From Lucinisca nassula (Eukaryota > Mollusca > Bivalvia > Lucinida > Lucinidae): DNA of 64,000 bases. The notes under the pieces are model-generated. The model made no database searches. It was not told where the DNA came from and was given only the letters and a program-made list of their open reading frames with translations. Location: assembly GCA_963580285.1 (NCBI GenBank), contig OY757017.1, positions 14,458,538 to 14,522,537 of the forward strand. Reading direction: 5' to 3'. Made by a program: the position numbers and the translations under genes. How positions within the stretch are numbered: position 1 is the stretch's first letter; each line of letters starts with the position of its first letter. This document shows, piece after piece, positions 52,949 through 63,243 of this stretch.

Positions 52949-53239
52949 CAAGAAAACCTGTACCTCCAGCTGAAACCCGGGTTTTATGCATGTCCTGTTC
53001 CAACACAGGTTTTGAGTACTCGTTGGAACCGCCTCAATGTGGCTATTTAACGCCTCCAGGGCCCAAGCTAGCCCAAAAAATTTGGGAGAAGTGACTTCTC
53101 CCTCCTGGGAAAATAGGGAGAAGTTTGCTGGGTCTAGGGAGAAGTGGGTGCGGCTTAACGCCGAACAACAACAATGTAATGAGTTCTCCTGTAAACCTCT
53201 ATTTGGAGAGTGTGTTTTATAGGGGTATCAATCAATTCC

Positions 53240-53435
53240 TCTATTGAGACCACCTTAAATGAAGACTAATTCTGCTTAAAAAAGCTTTTTTGGTTGGCTG
53301 AAGTTATTCTTTCTGTTTTCTGCATACAGTGACCCCTGATCAGGGACCACTTTTGGGACTGTTCAAAAGTGGTCTGACTGTTCAAAAGTGGTCTTAAAGA
53401 CCACTTTTGAACTGTCCCAAAGGTGGTCTTAATAC
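53240..53435. mobile_element. AAGACCACCT MITE, internally duplicated
   Basis: GAGACCACCTTAAATGAAG ... AAAGGTGGTCTTAAT. GACTGTTCAAAAGTGGTCT is present twice in tandem. Confidence 0.68.
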
Positions 53436-54100
53436 AGTAATTTTACTGTATTTGGGCAAGCTGTAACTTTTGTTATATCCAACCATGTTATAATGAAAGG
53501 TGTTTTAAAGTAAAGAGGTTTCTATGTAATAGATCAGTTCACTAAGTACCTGTCACAATTGTATTTGAAACAAGGGGGAACAACCTCGCTAGATGAAAAT
53601 CAGTTGTTATTTTTATGAATTTGGATAATTACTGAGTAACTGAATATTTACCGGCAAGTAATAATTATTTTCACTTACAAAATAAAAAATTGCTACCTAC
53701 TTTTGTTGTTGTCCATAAAAAAAATGAAAACGATTGATGGATGCAAAAGTAATGTACAAACAAATCAATGGCAAATAAACCATCTATATTTAAAATTTAT
53801 TAAATCCTAATGCAGTGTCAATGTCACCGGGCAGATTAATCTTATTACTGCATACAACAGTACTTAACAAAGTACGTCCGCACCCGGACTTTGTCACGAG
53901 CTAACGGTACAAATATACCTGTATAAGTTACATAATCTTGTGTAATCTTAATTGGCTCTACTTTGTGCAATCAACCGAGATAGATTTGTGACAGTACAAG
54001 ACTACTAAGCGTGTGGCAAGTGGCTCGAGCTGCATGAGCTAACGGTTAGAATTAGATTACATAACAGTACCAAACTGCAACTGGGACGAAGTGCAGAATA
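53436..54100. other. No recognisable gene
   Basis: AT-rich interior of the CAGGGC element; nothing supported. Confidence 0.4.
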
Positions 54101-54397
54101 AACAGTTAGCTTTGTTCAGTGCAATTACTGAGATTTCTGACACTAGTGGATCGAAGGATTATCGTCACCATGTCAGTTTACCGTTACCGTTCACAAGGAA
54201 GACACAAAAAAACGGGCGAAATTTCAGGGCGAAGTTTTTTTCGCTTTCATCGCCAAAGTCGGCGAAGTGAGCCCCAACAGGGCGACTTCTTCGCCCGAGT
54301 CGCCCTCTAGCTTGAGCCCTGGCCTCTGTTAGTACCGCCACAATGACTTAAATGTGGCGGTTCTAACGAGCACCCACAATGTATGTTTGCAACTTAA

Positions 54398-54602
54398 CCC
54401 TTAACCTGCTGAATATTTATATATGCCCCACCCACTACTGATTATCAACCAATCAGATTGCTTGATGCAAATTATTGCAACAACTTAATAAACTGAATGG
54501 CAAACAATGAAGATCCTGATCAGATGGCTTCTTCAGAAGCCATCTGATCTGGATCTACATTGTTTGAAAGATAAGGCATATCCAGGCTCAGCAGGACAAG
54601 GG
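54398..54602. mobile_element. piggyBac-like TTAA MITE, family P, intact
   Basis: TTAA at 54394-54397 and 54603-54606. Ends CCCTTAACCTGCTGAA / CTCAGCAGGACAAGGG. Same 205-bp length as 18916-19120 but with the internal order reversed. Hairpin GATCAGATGGCTTCTTCAGA. Confidence 0.9.
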
Positions 54603-54782
54603 TTAAGAATACATGTAAGTAAATACCACAGATTTTCATCAGAAAATTCCCCTTTTTGGAGATATGAAAGAATTCATGATAAAAGATGAAAGGAGGATGT
54701 TATCGTAATGATTACGTTGTCAGAATCAGAACTGCTACTGGTTTTGTTTGTTCGATTTGAGGTTTAACGTTTCCATCAACAC

Positions 54783-55549
54783 TAAGGCTGACACGATTAA
54801 TCATATAATCGATTAATCGATTGATAACAATAACAAAAGTGATTATCATTCAGGGCATTTTCTGCCTGTTCAGCAGGGCCGAAACTCGGCCCCATTCCCA
54901 ATGCCAAATAGCCTAAATTTTTCCCAATTTCATCATATTTTTTCCCCAAAAAATGAAAAAATACAAGCCATAAAAGGGACAGCGAAAACAGTACTTAACA
55001 TCAGAGATTAACATTGGATAGGCAAGATGAAAATTCATCACAGTGAAGCTATAGCTGTATTGCACTGCTTAGCTATCAAATTCATAAGACTATCATGAGC
55101 AAAATTCATCTTCCTGGCATTTCTCTGATGAAATAGTGTCCCCAATTTTGGTATTTTGTCGGTAATTTTTTTCCAAATTTTGCCCAGGGGCCTTTTCCCA
55201 AAATACCTGGATAAAGCCCTGTCATTCCTGATTTGCTTTTAATCGATTACTTGATAGGTACAATTTACTACCCAAAGTTATGCCTAAAATGGCTGGATGA
55301 GTGGCAAACAGTGCAGACCCTGATGAGACGCCGCATTCTGTGGCATCTCATCTGGGTCTACTCTGTTTGCTCAGGCCTGTCTGTTCAAATATACATATGG
55401 TAAGGTGCAACATATGGTAAAAGTCATGCTCAGAAGAAAGCCAGACGGGTAAAATTATGACAAAAACCTTAACGATTACCAATCGATTATTGATCGCAAT
55501 GACAGGACTGATAATCGATTATCTGTTCAGCTCCAATTAGCCAGCCCTA
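54783..55549. mobile_element. hAT MITE family A, itself interrupted
   Basis: TAAGGCTGACAC...GCCAGCCCTA; 8-bp duplication ATCAACAC (54775-54782) / GTCAACAC (55550-55557). Carries the CAAACAGTG cassette (55303-55372) and a second element at 54851-55221. Confidence 0.88.
54851..55221. mobile_element. TIR element CAGGGC...GCCCTG, 371 bp
   Basis: CAGGGCATTTTCTG / CCTGGATAAAGCCCTG. Flanks TCATT (54846-54850; 55222-55226). The uninterrupted family A copies read ATCATTTCTGATTTGC here, confirming the insertion. Confidence 0.78.
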
Positions 55550-55814
55550 GTCAACACTTAATATGTCATTTTGGAGACGTTGCTTCCAATTTTGTGGGAC
55601 TTTTACCTGACATTGAGATGAAATGACATCTCAGGCCCTGTCGCCCAGTGAATTCAATATAGTTTATAGACATGGACGATCTGACTCGCACCGCTTTGCC
55701 TGGACAGGCTTAGATCCTCTAAGCGGTTTATCAGTACTTATGTGCGGTCGGTTTCAGCTCTGCGTGGAAGCATCATGCAGCCGATCTATTTCTTCAAGCC
55801 CCGATTAGCCTAAG

Positions 55815-55910
55815 GTGAACTGTTTGCTGAATTTTTTGCCATCTGTAAGACATAAGCGGACAACATTTTCAGATGTAGTTTTTCTCGGCTTCTTAAGGGT
55901 TATAACCCTT
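55815..55910. mobile_element. Subfamily P3 TTAA MITE fragment
   Basis: ACTGTTTGCTGAATTTTTTGCC...CGGCTTCTTAAGGGTT; matches one end of 37506-37736. Confidence 0.6.
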
Positions 55911-55915
55911 GTCCT

Positions 55916-56089
55916 GCTGAGCCCGGGTATACCTTATCTTTGAAACAATGTAGAAGAAGCCATCTGATCAGGATCTTCATTGTTTGCCATCCAGTTTATG
56001 AAATTGTTGCAATAATTTGCATCAAGTAATCTGATTGGCTGATAATCAGTAGTGGGTGTGACATATTTAAATATTCAGCAGGACAAGGG
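55916..56089. mobile_element. piggyBac-like TTAA MITE, family P, hairpin shortened
   Basis: CCCTTGTCCTGCTGAG / TTCAGCAGGACAAGGG, right TTAA at 56090-56093; the left TTAA has become ATAA. One hairpin arm has been deleted. Confidence 0.82.
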
Positions 56090-56094
56090 TTAAA

Positions 56095-56203
56095 GGTTTT
56101 AAAACACTTTTCCTGCTGAATAATCAGTTTTGCCACACTCATTATAAACCTTGTATTACATGTATATTTATTCAAATTTGCAAACTGAATGGCAAACTGT
56201 GTA
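56095..56203. mobile_element. Family P MITE fragment (host of the next element)
   Basis: TTTCCTGCTGAATAATCAG...ACTGAATGGCAAACTGTG; continues after the insertion at 56552. Confidence 0.6.
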
Positions 56204-56549
56204 CAGTCGAACTTCAATGGCTCGAACACCTTTGGGACCTCGAAAATCTGTTCGAGACTGGGGTAGTTCGAGCCACCCAGATTACTGTCAGGAGGCATAA
56301 CGAGATACTTTTCGACATCTTTTCGGTGTTCTATAATGAGAATGTATGCTGTGTGTTCTCATTAGAATCGCCTCATTGAGGCGATTCTAATGAGTACACA
56401 CAGCATACATTTGCAAGATAGAAGACTAAAATCTCTTTAATCATCCCCCACTATGTCTTAAGTAGAGGATTTCACTAGGGGCTCAAGAATGGGTTTGACT
56501 CATCCATGGTAAACGAGCCATCAATGTTCGAGCCATCAAAGTTCTACTG
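56204..56549. mobile_element. Mariner-type MITE, CAGTCGAACTT, 346 bp, TA TSD
   Basis: TIR CAGTCGAACTTCAATGGCTC / GAGCCATCAAAGTTCTACTG, TA at 56202-56203 and 56550-56551. The centre is a ~75-bp hairpin ATGTATGCTGTGTGTNCTCA...GAATCGCCTCA. Its inner stem resembles family H, suggesting a shared ancestor or capture. Confidence 0.88.
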
Positions 56550-56599
56550 TATATCTAGATCTTTGGAACAAGCAGTTACTGCTTTGAAACTAAGACCAT

Positions 56600-57290
56600 G
56601 ACTGGAATACAAGGAAAATCAAGATGGGAGTCTCTCAAGAAAAGGAGAAGAGTCAGTAGGCTCATACACGCCACCATTCCAACAGATGACCTTGTTCCCC
56701 CGAGCTAGGCACTGTAGAAATCATCATTCATTGGCGTTTCAGACCCTTTCTGCAAGAACTGACATTTATAAAGAATCATTCTTCCCTCGGACCATTAGAG
56801 ATTGGAATGTCCTTCCCGATTTGATTATTTCGACAGCTGAAGGTGCTAAGGATTGTGTAGCTAAGTTTACCTCTTTGGTGAGAGCTAGTAACTAACTTCC
56901 CAAATTACAACAGGTCCTGCGGCCCCCGCCCATCAATGCTTGAAGAAATACATGTAGATGGGCTGCATGATGCTTCCACGCAGAGCTGAAACCGAGCGCG
57001 CATGAGTACTGGTAAACCATTAAGAGGATCTAAGCCTGCCCTGGCAAAGTCGTGCGAGTCGGACCGTCCATGCTTATAAACCCTATTGGTTTCATTGGGG
57101 GACAGGGCTTGAGATGTCATTTCATCTCAATGTCGGGTAAAAGTCCCACAAATTGGAAGCAACGTCTCCAAAATGACCTTTACAGTGTTGTCGGGGACGT
57201 AAAACCTCAAATCAAACAAACAAACAAAACAACAGGTCCTGGCGTATGAATGCCATTTGACGTGTCACCAGTAACAATTCTGATTCTGTT
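56600..57290 (+). pseudogene. CR1/Jockey-type LINE 3' end, with SINE inside the UTR
   Basis: Last codons include FFPRTIRDWNVLPD and AKDCVAKFTSLVRASN, stop at 56893. The 3' UTR resumes at 57242 after the SINE and ends ACAATTCTGATTCTG. N-terminal regions are absent. Same family as the fragment at 44925-45112. Confidence 0.85.
56920..57228 (+). mobile_element. SINE-A copy, full length, 13-bp TSD
   Basis: ACAACAGGTCCTG duplicated exactly (56907-56919; 57229-57241). Inserted in a LINE 3' UTR. Confidence 0.94.
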
Positions 57291-57446
57291 TGCCAAGGTA
57301 GGACTGTATTTACCAGCTTAATAAGGATTAAAATTATTGGTCAGTGATTATCTTGAGAGCTCATCTAATAATTTTTTTGTTGGTTGATAAACATTCGACC
57401 AAAAAGGTTGATTTCAACTGATCATGATGATATAGCCTATATTTAA

Positions 57447-57642
57447 CCCTTATCTTGCTGTTCACAACAACCCCTACTTTTGCAAACAGTGTAGATGCTT
57501 CTTTCTGAGGAAGCCATCTGATCAGGATCTACACTGTTTGGCATTCATTTTATGAATTTGTAGCAATAAATTACATTAAGGTATTTGATTGGCTGATAGA
57601 CAGAATGTGTGTAGCTTAAATGAATATTCAGCAAGATAAGGG
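57447..57642. mobile_element. piggyBac-like TTAA MITE, family P
   Basis: TTAA 57443-57446 and 57643-57646; ends CCCTTATCTTGCTGTT / TTCAGCAAGATAAGGG; GCAAACAGTGTAGATG...CTACACTGTTTGG cassette with one arm shortened. Confidence 0.87.
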
Positions 57643-57646
57643 TTAA

Positions 57647-58244
57647 CAAGAATCCAGTATCTGGTACAATGCCTACTTTAGTTGAAAGTTCAGAATTCAG
57701 TACAAAATGAAATTATTATTTAAAATAATAAAAGTCAGTCAGTGTATGACAGCGATAAAGTACAGTATTGTACATTTCTGAAAAGGAATAACATGGTCAC
57801 ATGATTGTTGTAACATGTTCTGTGCAATGGAACAACGTTTCAAGGACATTGCTTGGGAGAGTGAAGTTTTTCAAACTGTACACACTGAAGGAATAGATGG
57901 GGGTTGGGGAGGGGAAACAAGCTAGTTTTGCCATTGAGCAGTCACAAGCTCTTTTTTAGCACTTCAATGCCTTGTTATCTGAACATTTTTAGTGGTCTTA
58001 ATGCTATTATACTGTCTAAAGATATATATATAATGATCGTTTTTCAAATGCATGATTACAACACGGGGGTGGGGGGGGGGGGAATATGCAAAATATCAAA
58101 TTAATTTTATTCGAGTTATATTGTGCCAAAAACCGTAAGTATGCAAGACCACATTTTGTCTCGACACATATTTCAGGCGTGGTGCAGAAAGTGTCTTGAA
58201 AAAAGTGAAGCTAGGAGTGACAGATAGAATCTGCCATAGAATAA
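57647..58244. other. No recognisable gene
   Basis: Contains a run of about 11 G (58072-58082). No exon or repeat recognised. Confidence 0.4.
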
Positions 58245-58375
58245 CAGGCAAATCGCAGAGGAGCAGTATGGTCTGCGCCCACACTGTTTGCAACAATAAC
58301 TTTCAAAGAAACCGGCTGACGACAATGTAGATGTCAATTGTTGTGATTGACACTTTATGGGTTAAATTGGAAAAT
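58245..58375. mobile_element. Subfamily P3 TTAA MITE half
   Basis: GAGGAGCAGTATGGTCTGCG...CCACACTGTTTGC...CACTTTATGGGTTAA; the other half is missing. Confidence 0.6.
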
Positions 58376-58467
58376 CTGACAATACACATAACATTTTCTG
58401 TGAAAAAATAATAAAGATAAAAAAATTGAATGTACCTGCTTGGCAGGGACAATTGCTTGACATTTAA

Positions 58468-58686
58468 CCCATTTTGTACTGGAAACCCCCAAAACAGGTA
58501 ATTGACAAACAGTGCAGACCCAGATCAGATGCCATGGAACATGGCATCTGATCAGGGCCTACACTGTTTCAAAACGTTCAGCCAGTTTCCAATTAGATTT
58601 TGAAGAAACTACAACCTGACACCCCTAGATTTTGAAATGGACTATTGCTGTATATGGGGAGGAAGATTCCATTTGGTACAAAAGGG
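58468..58686. mobile_element. TTAA MITE subfamily P2, intact
   Basis: TTAA 58464-58467 and 58687-58690; ends CCCATTTTGTACTGG / CCATTTGGTACAAAAGGG. Cassette GACAAACAGTGCAGACCCAG...CCTACACTGTTTC with stem GATCAGATGCCATG. Confidence 0.9.
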
Positions 58687-58874
58687 TTAAGGATGAAGTA
58701 AATAAAGTTTAAATTTTGTTCCTGGTTCTTGAACTGTTTTGATTGGTCACTTATCAGATTCAAAGTACAGATAAATTTACCTTTAAAAGGATCGAGTCGA
58801 CATGTGACCTTAGTGTACTGTTATCTAGTTCAGTTACATGAGGTTTGCAAAAAACAAAAAATGAAAGTAAACTT

Positions 58875-58985
58875 TCTGTATAAAGACCACCTTTTTGATT
58901 GTTTAAGAGTGGTCTGTTAGAGTCCGCTTTCAAACAGTCCCAAAGGTGGTCTCTAACTAGAGGTCATTGCAATACGATAACACAC
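58875..58985. mobile_element. AAGACCACCT MITE remnant
   Basis: AAGACCACCTTTTTGATTG ... CAGTCCCAAAGGTGGTCTC. Confidence 0.6.
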
Positions 58986-59168
58986 CTGTGCGATGTATAC
59001 ATGTACATGTAGTTCATTTTTTCACATCTCCAAAATGGCTACTTTTCTGATGAAAGATTTTTTTTCTAATAAATTTATACTGTAAATAAAAAACATAGGT
59101 TGCGGATGCTCATTAGAACGGCCACATAACGAGTACCCTCAACCTATGTCTTGGAGCAGAAATATGAA
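58986..59168. mobile_element. Hairpin MITE family H, shortened
   Basis: AACATAGGTTGCGGATGCTC ... GTACCCTCAACCTATGTC, TTGGAGCAGAAATA; the loop side is deleted. Confidence 0.65.
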
Positions 59169-61135
59169 AAACAAGAGGGCCCAGAGGGCCCTGGTTCGCT
59201 CACCTGATCCAAAGCATAACAAGTGGGCCCCGGGCAGGGTCAATTTTGGCCCCAGGGCTAAAATTTGAACAATCTTGGTAGAGGTCCACAAGATGAAGCT
59301 TCATATCGAATATGAAAGACCTGGGCTTTCTGGTTTCAGAGAAAAAGGTTTACCCTGCATATTGAAGTCTATGTAAAACAAGATTTTCCCTATATAAGTC
59401 TATGTTAAACCAAAGGGCCCCGGAGCGGGGGCATTTTTGGCCCCAGTGCTATAATTTGAACAATCTTGGTAGAGGTCCACTAGCTGAAGCTTCATAACAA
59501 GTATCAAAGACTTTGGCCTTATCAGAGAAGATGATTTTTAAAGATTTTCCCTATGTAAGTCTATGTAAAACCAAAGGGCAACATGGCGGGGGCATTTTTG
59601 GTCTCAGGGCTATAATTTGAACAATCTTTATAGAGGTCCACTAGCTGAAGCGTCATAACAAATATCGAAGACCTAAGCCTTGTGGTTTCAGAGAAGAAGA
59701 TTTTTCAAGATTTTCCCTATATAAGTCTTATGTAAAACCAAAGGGCCCCGGAGCGGGGGCATTTTTGGCCCCAGGGCTATAATTTGAACAATCTTGGTAG
59801 AGATCCACAAGATGAAGCTTCATACCAAATATCAAAGACCTGGGCCTTGCAGTTTCAGAGAAGAAGATTTTTAAAGATTTTCCCTATATAAGCCTATGTA
59901 AAACAAAAGGGCCCTGGTGAGGGGGCATTTTTGGCCCCAGCACTATAATTTGAACAATCTTGGTAGGGGTCCACAAGATGAAGCTTCATACCAAATATCA
60001 AAGACCTGGGCCTTGCAGTTTCAGAGAAGAAGATTTTTAAAGATTTTCCCTATAAAAGCCTATGTAAAACAAAAGGGCCCTGGTGCGGGGGCATTTTTGG
60101 CCCCAGCACTATAATTTGAACAATCTTGGTAGGAGTCCACTATATGAAGCTTCATACCAAATATCAAAGACCTGGGCCTTGCAGTTTCAGAGAAGAAGAT
60201 TTTTAAAGATTTTCCCTATATAAGCCCATGTAAAACCAAAGGGCCCCGGAGCGGGGGCATTTTTAGCTTCAGCACTATAATTTGAACAATCTTGGTAGGG
60301 GTCCACTAGATAAAGCTTCATACCTAATATCAAAGACCTGGGCCTTGCAGTTTCAGACAAGAAGATTTTTAAAGATTTTCCCTATATAAGCCCATGTAAA
60401 ACCAAAGGGCCCCCGTGCGGGGGCATTTTTGGCCCCAGCACTATAATTTGAACAATCTTGGTAGGGGTCCACTAGATGAAGCTTCAAACCAAATATCAAA
60501 GACCTGGGCCTTGCGGTTTCAGAGAAGAAGATTTTTAAAGATTTTCCCTATATAAGCCCATGTAAAACCAAAGGGCCCCGTGAGGGGGCATTTTTAGCTC
60601 CAGCACTATAATTTGAACAATCTTGGTAGGGGTCCACTAGATGAAGCTTCATACCAAATATCAAAGATCTGGGCCTTGCAGTTTCAGAGAAGAAGATTTT
60701 TAAAGATTTTCACTATATAAGCCCATGTAAAACCAAAGGGCCCCCGTGCGGGGGCATCTTTGGCCCCAGCACTATAATTTGAACAATCTTGGTAGGGGTC
60801 CACTAGATGAAGCTTCATACCAAATAGCAAAGACTTTGGCCTTGCAGTTTCAGAGAAGAAGATTTTTTAAGTTTTCGGTGAAAAAAATCTATTTTTGGCT
60901 ACTGTGACCTATATGTGCAATGGACCGGAACCATTTGAACAACTTTGAAAGGGGACCACCTAAGGATCATTCCTGTGAAGTTTGGTCAAAATCCGATCAG
61001 TGGTTTAGGAGGAGATGTCGTTTGAAGAAAAGTTTACGGACGCACGCACGCACGCACGGACGGACGCACGACGGACGACAGACAAAAAGTGATCCCAAAA
61101 GCTCACCTTGTCACTACGTGACAGGTGAGCTAATA
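59169..61135 (+). mobile_element. Pearl/HINE-like element, full length
   Basis: The head ACAAGAGGGCCCAGAGGGCC then TTCGCTCACCTGATCC. About nine units of ~165 bp (59270-60880) hold GGGGGCATTTTTGGCCCCAG, CTATAATTTGAACAATCTTG and CAGAGAAGAAGATTTTTAAA. Then a unique tail, (CGCA/CGGA)n (61037-61080) and a terminal hairpin CTCACCTTGTCACTACGTGA...CAGGTGAGCTAA (61104-61133). The order array, tetranucleotide, 3' palindrome is that of pearl elements and HINEs. No gene. Confidence 0.8.
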
Positions 61136-61475
61136 ATGTTTACCCTCATTAACCCCAGTTTTCTCTATATGAAGTGGAGTTTACGGACTTGTCCATGTAT
61201 TGATTGGATGTAGAAAATACAAACTTAGTAAAAGAATGACTAAAATTTTCAAAATATGCTTTTAAAAGGTGGAACCCTACATTAAACAGAGAAAATAGGG
61301 TTTTCGGAACTGTATATTTTTTGCATAATTTTGCTCAAAGACATAGATTGTGGGTTAGTGTCTGTGGCTGTACTGAAAAGACCAACAACCTACATGTATG
61401 TAAGAGGTAAAAATAAGAAAAATATCAGGAATTTTCGTAAAAAAACTCAGCTATTTTGGAAATCTAAAAGAATAC
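61136..61475. mobile_element. Hairpin MITE family H, decayed
   Basis: AACCCCAGTTTTCTCTATAT flank twice (61152, 61275 with variation) and AAGACATAGATTGTGGGTTA...CAACAACCTACATG. Confidence 0.55.
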
Positions 61476-61481
61476 ACCATG

Positions 61482-61874
61482 TAAAGCTGACACGATTAAT
61501 CGTATAATCGATTAATTGACCGATAAATTCCACCAAAAGGATTATCTTTTCTGATTTGCTTTTAATTGATTACTTGATAGGTACAATTTACTACCCAAAG
61601 TTATGCCTAAAATAGCTAGATGAGTGGCAAACAGTGCAGACCCTGATGAGACGCCGCATTCTGCGGCGGCGTCTCATCTGGGTCTACACTGTTTGCTCAG
61701 GCCTGTCTGTTCAAATATACATATGGTCAAGTGCAACATATGGTAACAGTCATGCTCAGACAGAAAGCCAGACAGGTAAAATTGACAAAAAGCTCACCGA
61801 TTACTAATCGAATATCGATCGCAATGGCAGGACTGATAATCGATTATCTTTTCGGCTCTGATTAGCCAGCCCTA
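61482..61874. mobile_element. hAT MITE family A, 393 bp, 8-bp TSD
   Basis: TAAAGCTGACAC ... TTAGCCAGCCCTA; ACACCATG (61474-61481) / ACACTATG (61875-61882). The cassette 61624-61695 has the perfect inner stem GATGAGACGCCGC and its complement. It ends 74 bp upstream of the DCAF11-like exon. Confidence 0.9.
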
Positions 61875-61948
61875 ACACTATGTCACATGGGCTTGTTATC
61901 ATAATGAAATTTTAGCAGTAATAGTGGACCAATTTTATTTTATTTCAG

Positions 61949-62196
61949 ATAAAAATATCTGCCATCAGGGTATCTTAGCAACACATCAAGAATGGTTACA
62001 TGGGTTCGAGTAATTCTTCACGCCGCCGTAGAATGAGCAACTCGTTAGATCTGGGCACTGATCCGAGAGCAGGACATACAGAGAGACATCGAGAACGGCA
62101 AGAAAATGCCGACGCGGAGGATGATATAGATGTGGGAAACGACAGTGACTCTGAACGTCACGATCTACCCTCGATCCTGGCTTATCTTATACGCAG
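61949..62196 (+). CDS. DCAF11: DCAF11 (WDR23)-like, exon with start codon
   Basis: Acceptor TTTTATTTTATTTCAG; 51 nt of 5' UTR; ATG at 62000; 65 codons plus 2 nt; donor CAG-GTAATT at 62197. The peptide starts MGSSNSSRRRRMSNSLD, continues with an acidic ADAEDDIDVGNDSDSE stretch and ends LPSILAYLIRR. The MGSxNSS start, acidic middle and LAYL(I/L)RR end match DCAF11, a WD40 substrate receptor of the CUL4-DDB1 ubiquitin ligase known to control CNC/Nrf-type stress factors. WD40 exons are not in the window. MGxxxS suggests N-myristoylation (inference). An out-of-frame ATG at 61992 overlaps the start and may reduce initiation. Call based on the N-terminus only. Confidence 0.72.
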
Positions 62197-62224
62197 GTAA
62201 TTTATGCTAAGCGCTCTGAGTAAG

Positions 62225-62392
62225 TACCATAAATTTAATTTCAGCAGGTGAAACGCCAAGTTCTGCAACGAAAGATCAGGTGGTTTTTCTCCAGGTACTC
62301 CAGTTTTCACCCACCTCTGATTAACGGTTGGCTCGTTATAAGTGAGATAATCTTGAAAGGGCCGTAAAACCAAAACCGGAATAAAAAAAAAA
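62225..62392 (+). mobile_element. SINE-D copy
   Basis: CAGGTGAAACGCCAAGTTCTG...CACCTCTGATTAACGGTTGG...AATCTTGAAAGGGCCGTAAA, A-rich tail. Lies in the first recognised DCAF11 intron. Confidence 0.75.
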
Positions 62393-62394
62393 CA

Positions 62395-62535
62395 GCAGAC
62401 GACACTTTGAAATATTTCTCTAATTTTTCCCCAGAAAACAGATTTTGACATTTAATGCAAATTGTCTCCATTGGAGACAATTTGCATGAAATGTCGAAAC
62501 CTGTTTTAAGAGAAAAATAAGAAAAAAATTGTCGT
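62395..62535. repeat. Palindromic MITE, short
   Basis: AAAACAGATTTTGACATTTA...GCAAATTGTCTCCA and its inverted copy; related to 37840-37965. Confidence 0.68.
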
Positions 62536-62604
62536 CTGCTGAATAAACCAAGAGAAGCCAAGTAAAGGTTAATTATAGTTGAACTTTCAGTGACTCAAAA
62601 ACCT

Positions 62605-62935
62605 TTGTGACTGTTTGTTTGTTTATGTTAAAGTTTTACATTCCTGTCAACACTATTTTAGGGGAATGGGAACACCTGGCAGATTTTTCCACCATTTGTC
62701 CAAGGGAGACAACTTTCGGGACTTCTTGTTCACTTTTTGATAAGCCCTGCCCCAGAGAAAAAGGGGTCTACTCTTAAAGGAAAGAGTTTGCTATTCCTTA
62801 TTAACAGTTGACCCCTATTGACATGGGAGTCAAAAATACTTTTGCAGGAGTTTCCATTCCCCTTAAGCTCTTTTTGGAGACATTGCTTACGATTTTGTGG
62901 GACTTGTCCCCGACACTGAGTTCAAGGGTCATCTC
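62605..62935 (-). mobile_element. SINE-A tail half split by a TTA MITE
   Basis: TTTGTTTGTTTATG...CCTGTCAACACTATTTTA and, after 62862, TTTTTGGAGACATTGCTT...CCCGACACTGAG. Confidence 0.78.
62661..62862. mobile_element. PIF/Harbinger-type MITE, 202 bp, TTA TSD
   Basis: GGGGAATGGGAAC / GTTTCCATTCCCC with TTA on both sides (62658-62660; 62863-62865). A TTA/TWA target with GGGG-starting TIR is typical of PIF/Harbinger. No frame. Confidence 0.82.
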
Positions 62936-62941
62936 CAGCCC

Positions 62942-63243
62942 ATGCCCCCGCCAATTGAGGCTTGACGAAATATATGGGCTGCATGATGCTTCCAAGCAGA
63001 GCTGAAACTGACTGCACATGAGAATTGGTAATCCGCTTAAGAGGAGCTAAGCCTGCCCAGGCAAAGCGGTGCAAGTCGGACTGTCAATGTTTATAAACTC
63101 TATTGGTGTCATTGGGCGACAGGCTTGAGATGTCATTTTATCTCAATGTCAGGTAAAAGTCCCACAAAATTGGAAGCAACGTCTCCAACATGACCTATAC
63201 AGTGTTGATGGGGACTTTAAACCTCAAATCAAACAAACAATCC
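62942..63243 (+). mobile_element. SINE-A copy, near full length
   Basis: CATGCCCCCGCCAATTGAGG to AAACCTCAAATCAAACAAAC. Confidence 0.85.

Larger units (their letters stand above)
53057..54321. mobile_element. TIR element with CAGGGCYCAAGCTAG ends
   Basis: Ends CAGGGCCCAAGCTAG / CTAGCTTGAGCCCTG. Both flanks carry GCCTC (53052-53056; 54322-54326). Subterminal stretches are rich in GGGAGAAGT (left) and GGGCGAAGT/TCGCC (right). Interior includes the AAGACCACCT MITE at 53240-53435. No transposase. hAT-like by TIR, but the 5-bp repeat is unusual. Confidence 0.65.
52980..54395. mobile_element. Hairpin MITE family H split by a CAGGGC element
   Basis: GTACTCGTTGGAACCGCCTC at 53016 and GGCGGTTCTAACGAGCACCC at 54356 are the two arms of one hairpin, now about 1.3 kb apart. 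Confidence 0.65.
54745..55805 (-). mobile_element. SINE-A copy split by a hAT MITE
   Basis: Tail (54745-54782) and body (55550-55805) are one SINE-A interrupted by 54783-55549. At the junction ATCAACAC/GTCAACAC is the duplicated SINE word. Confidence 0.85.
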
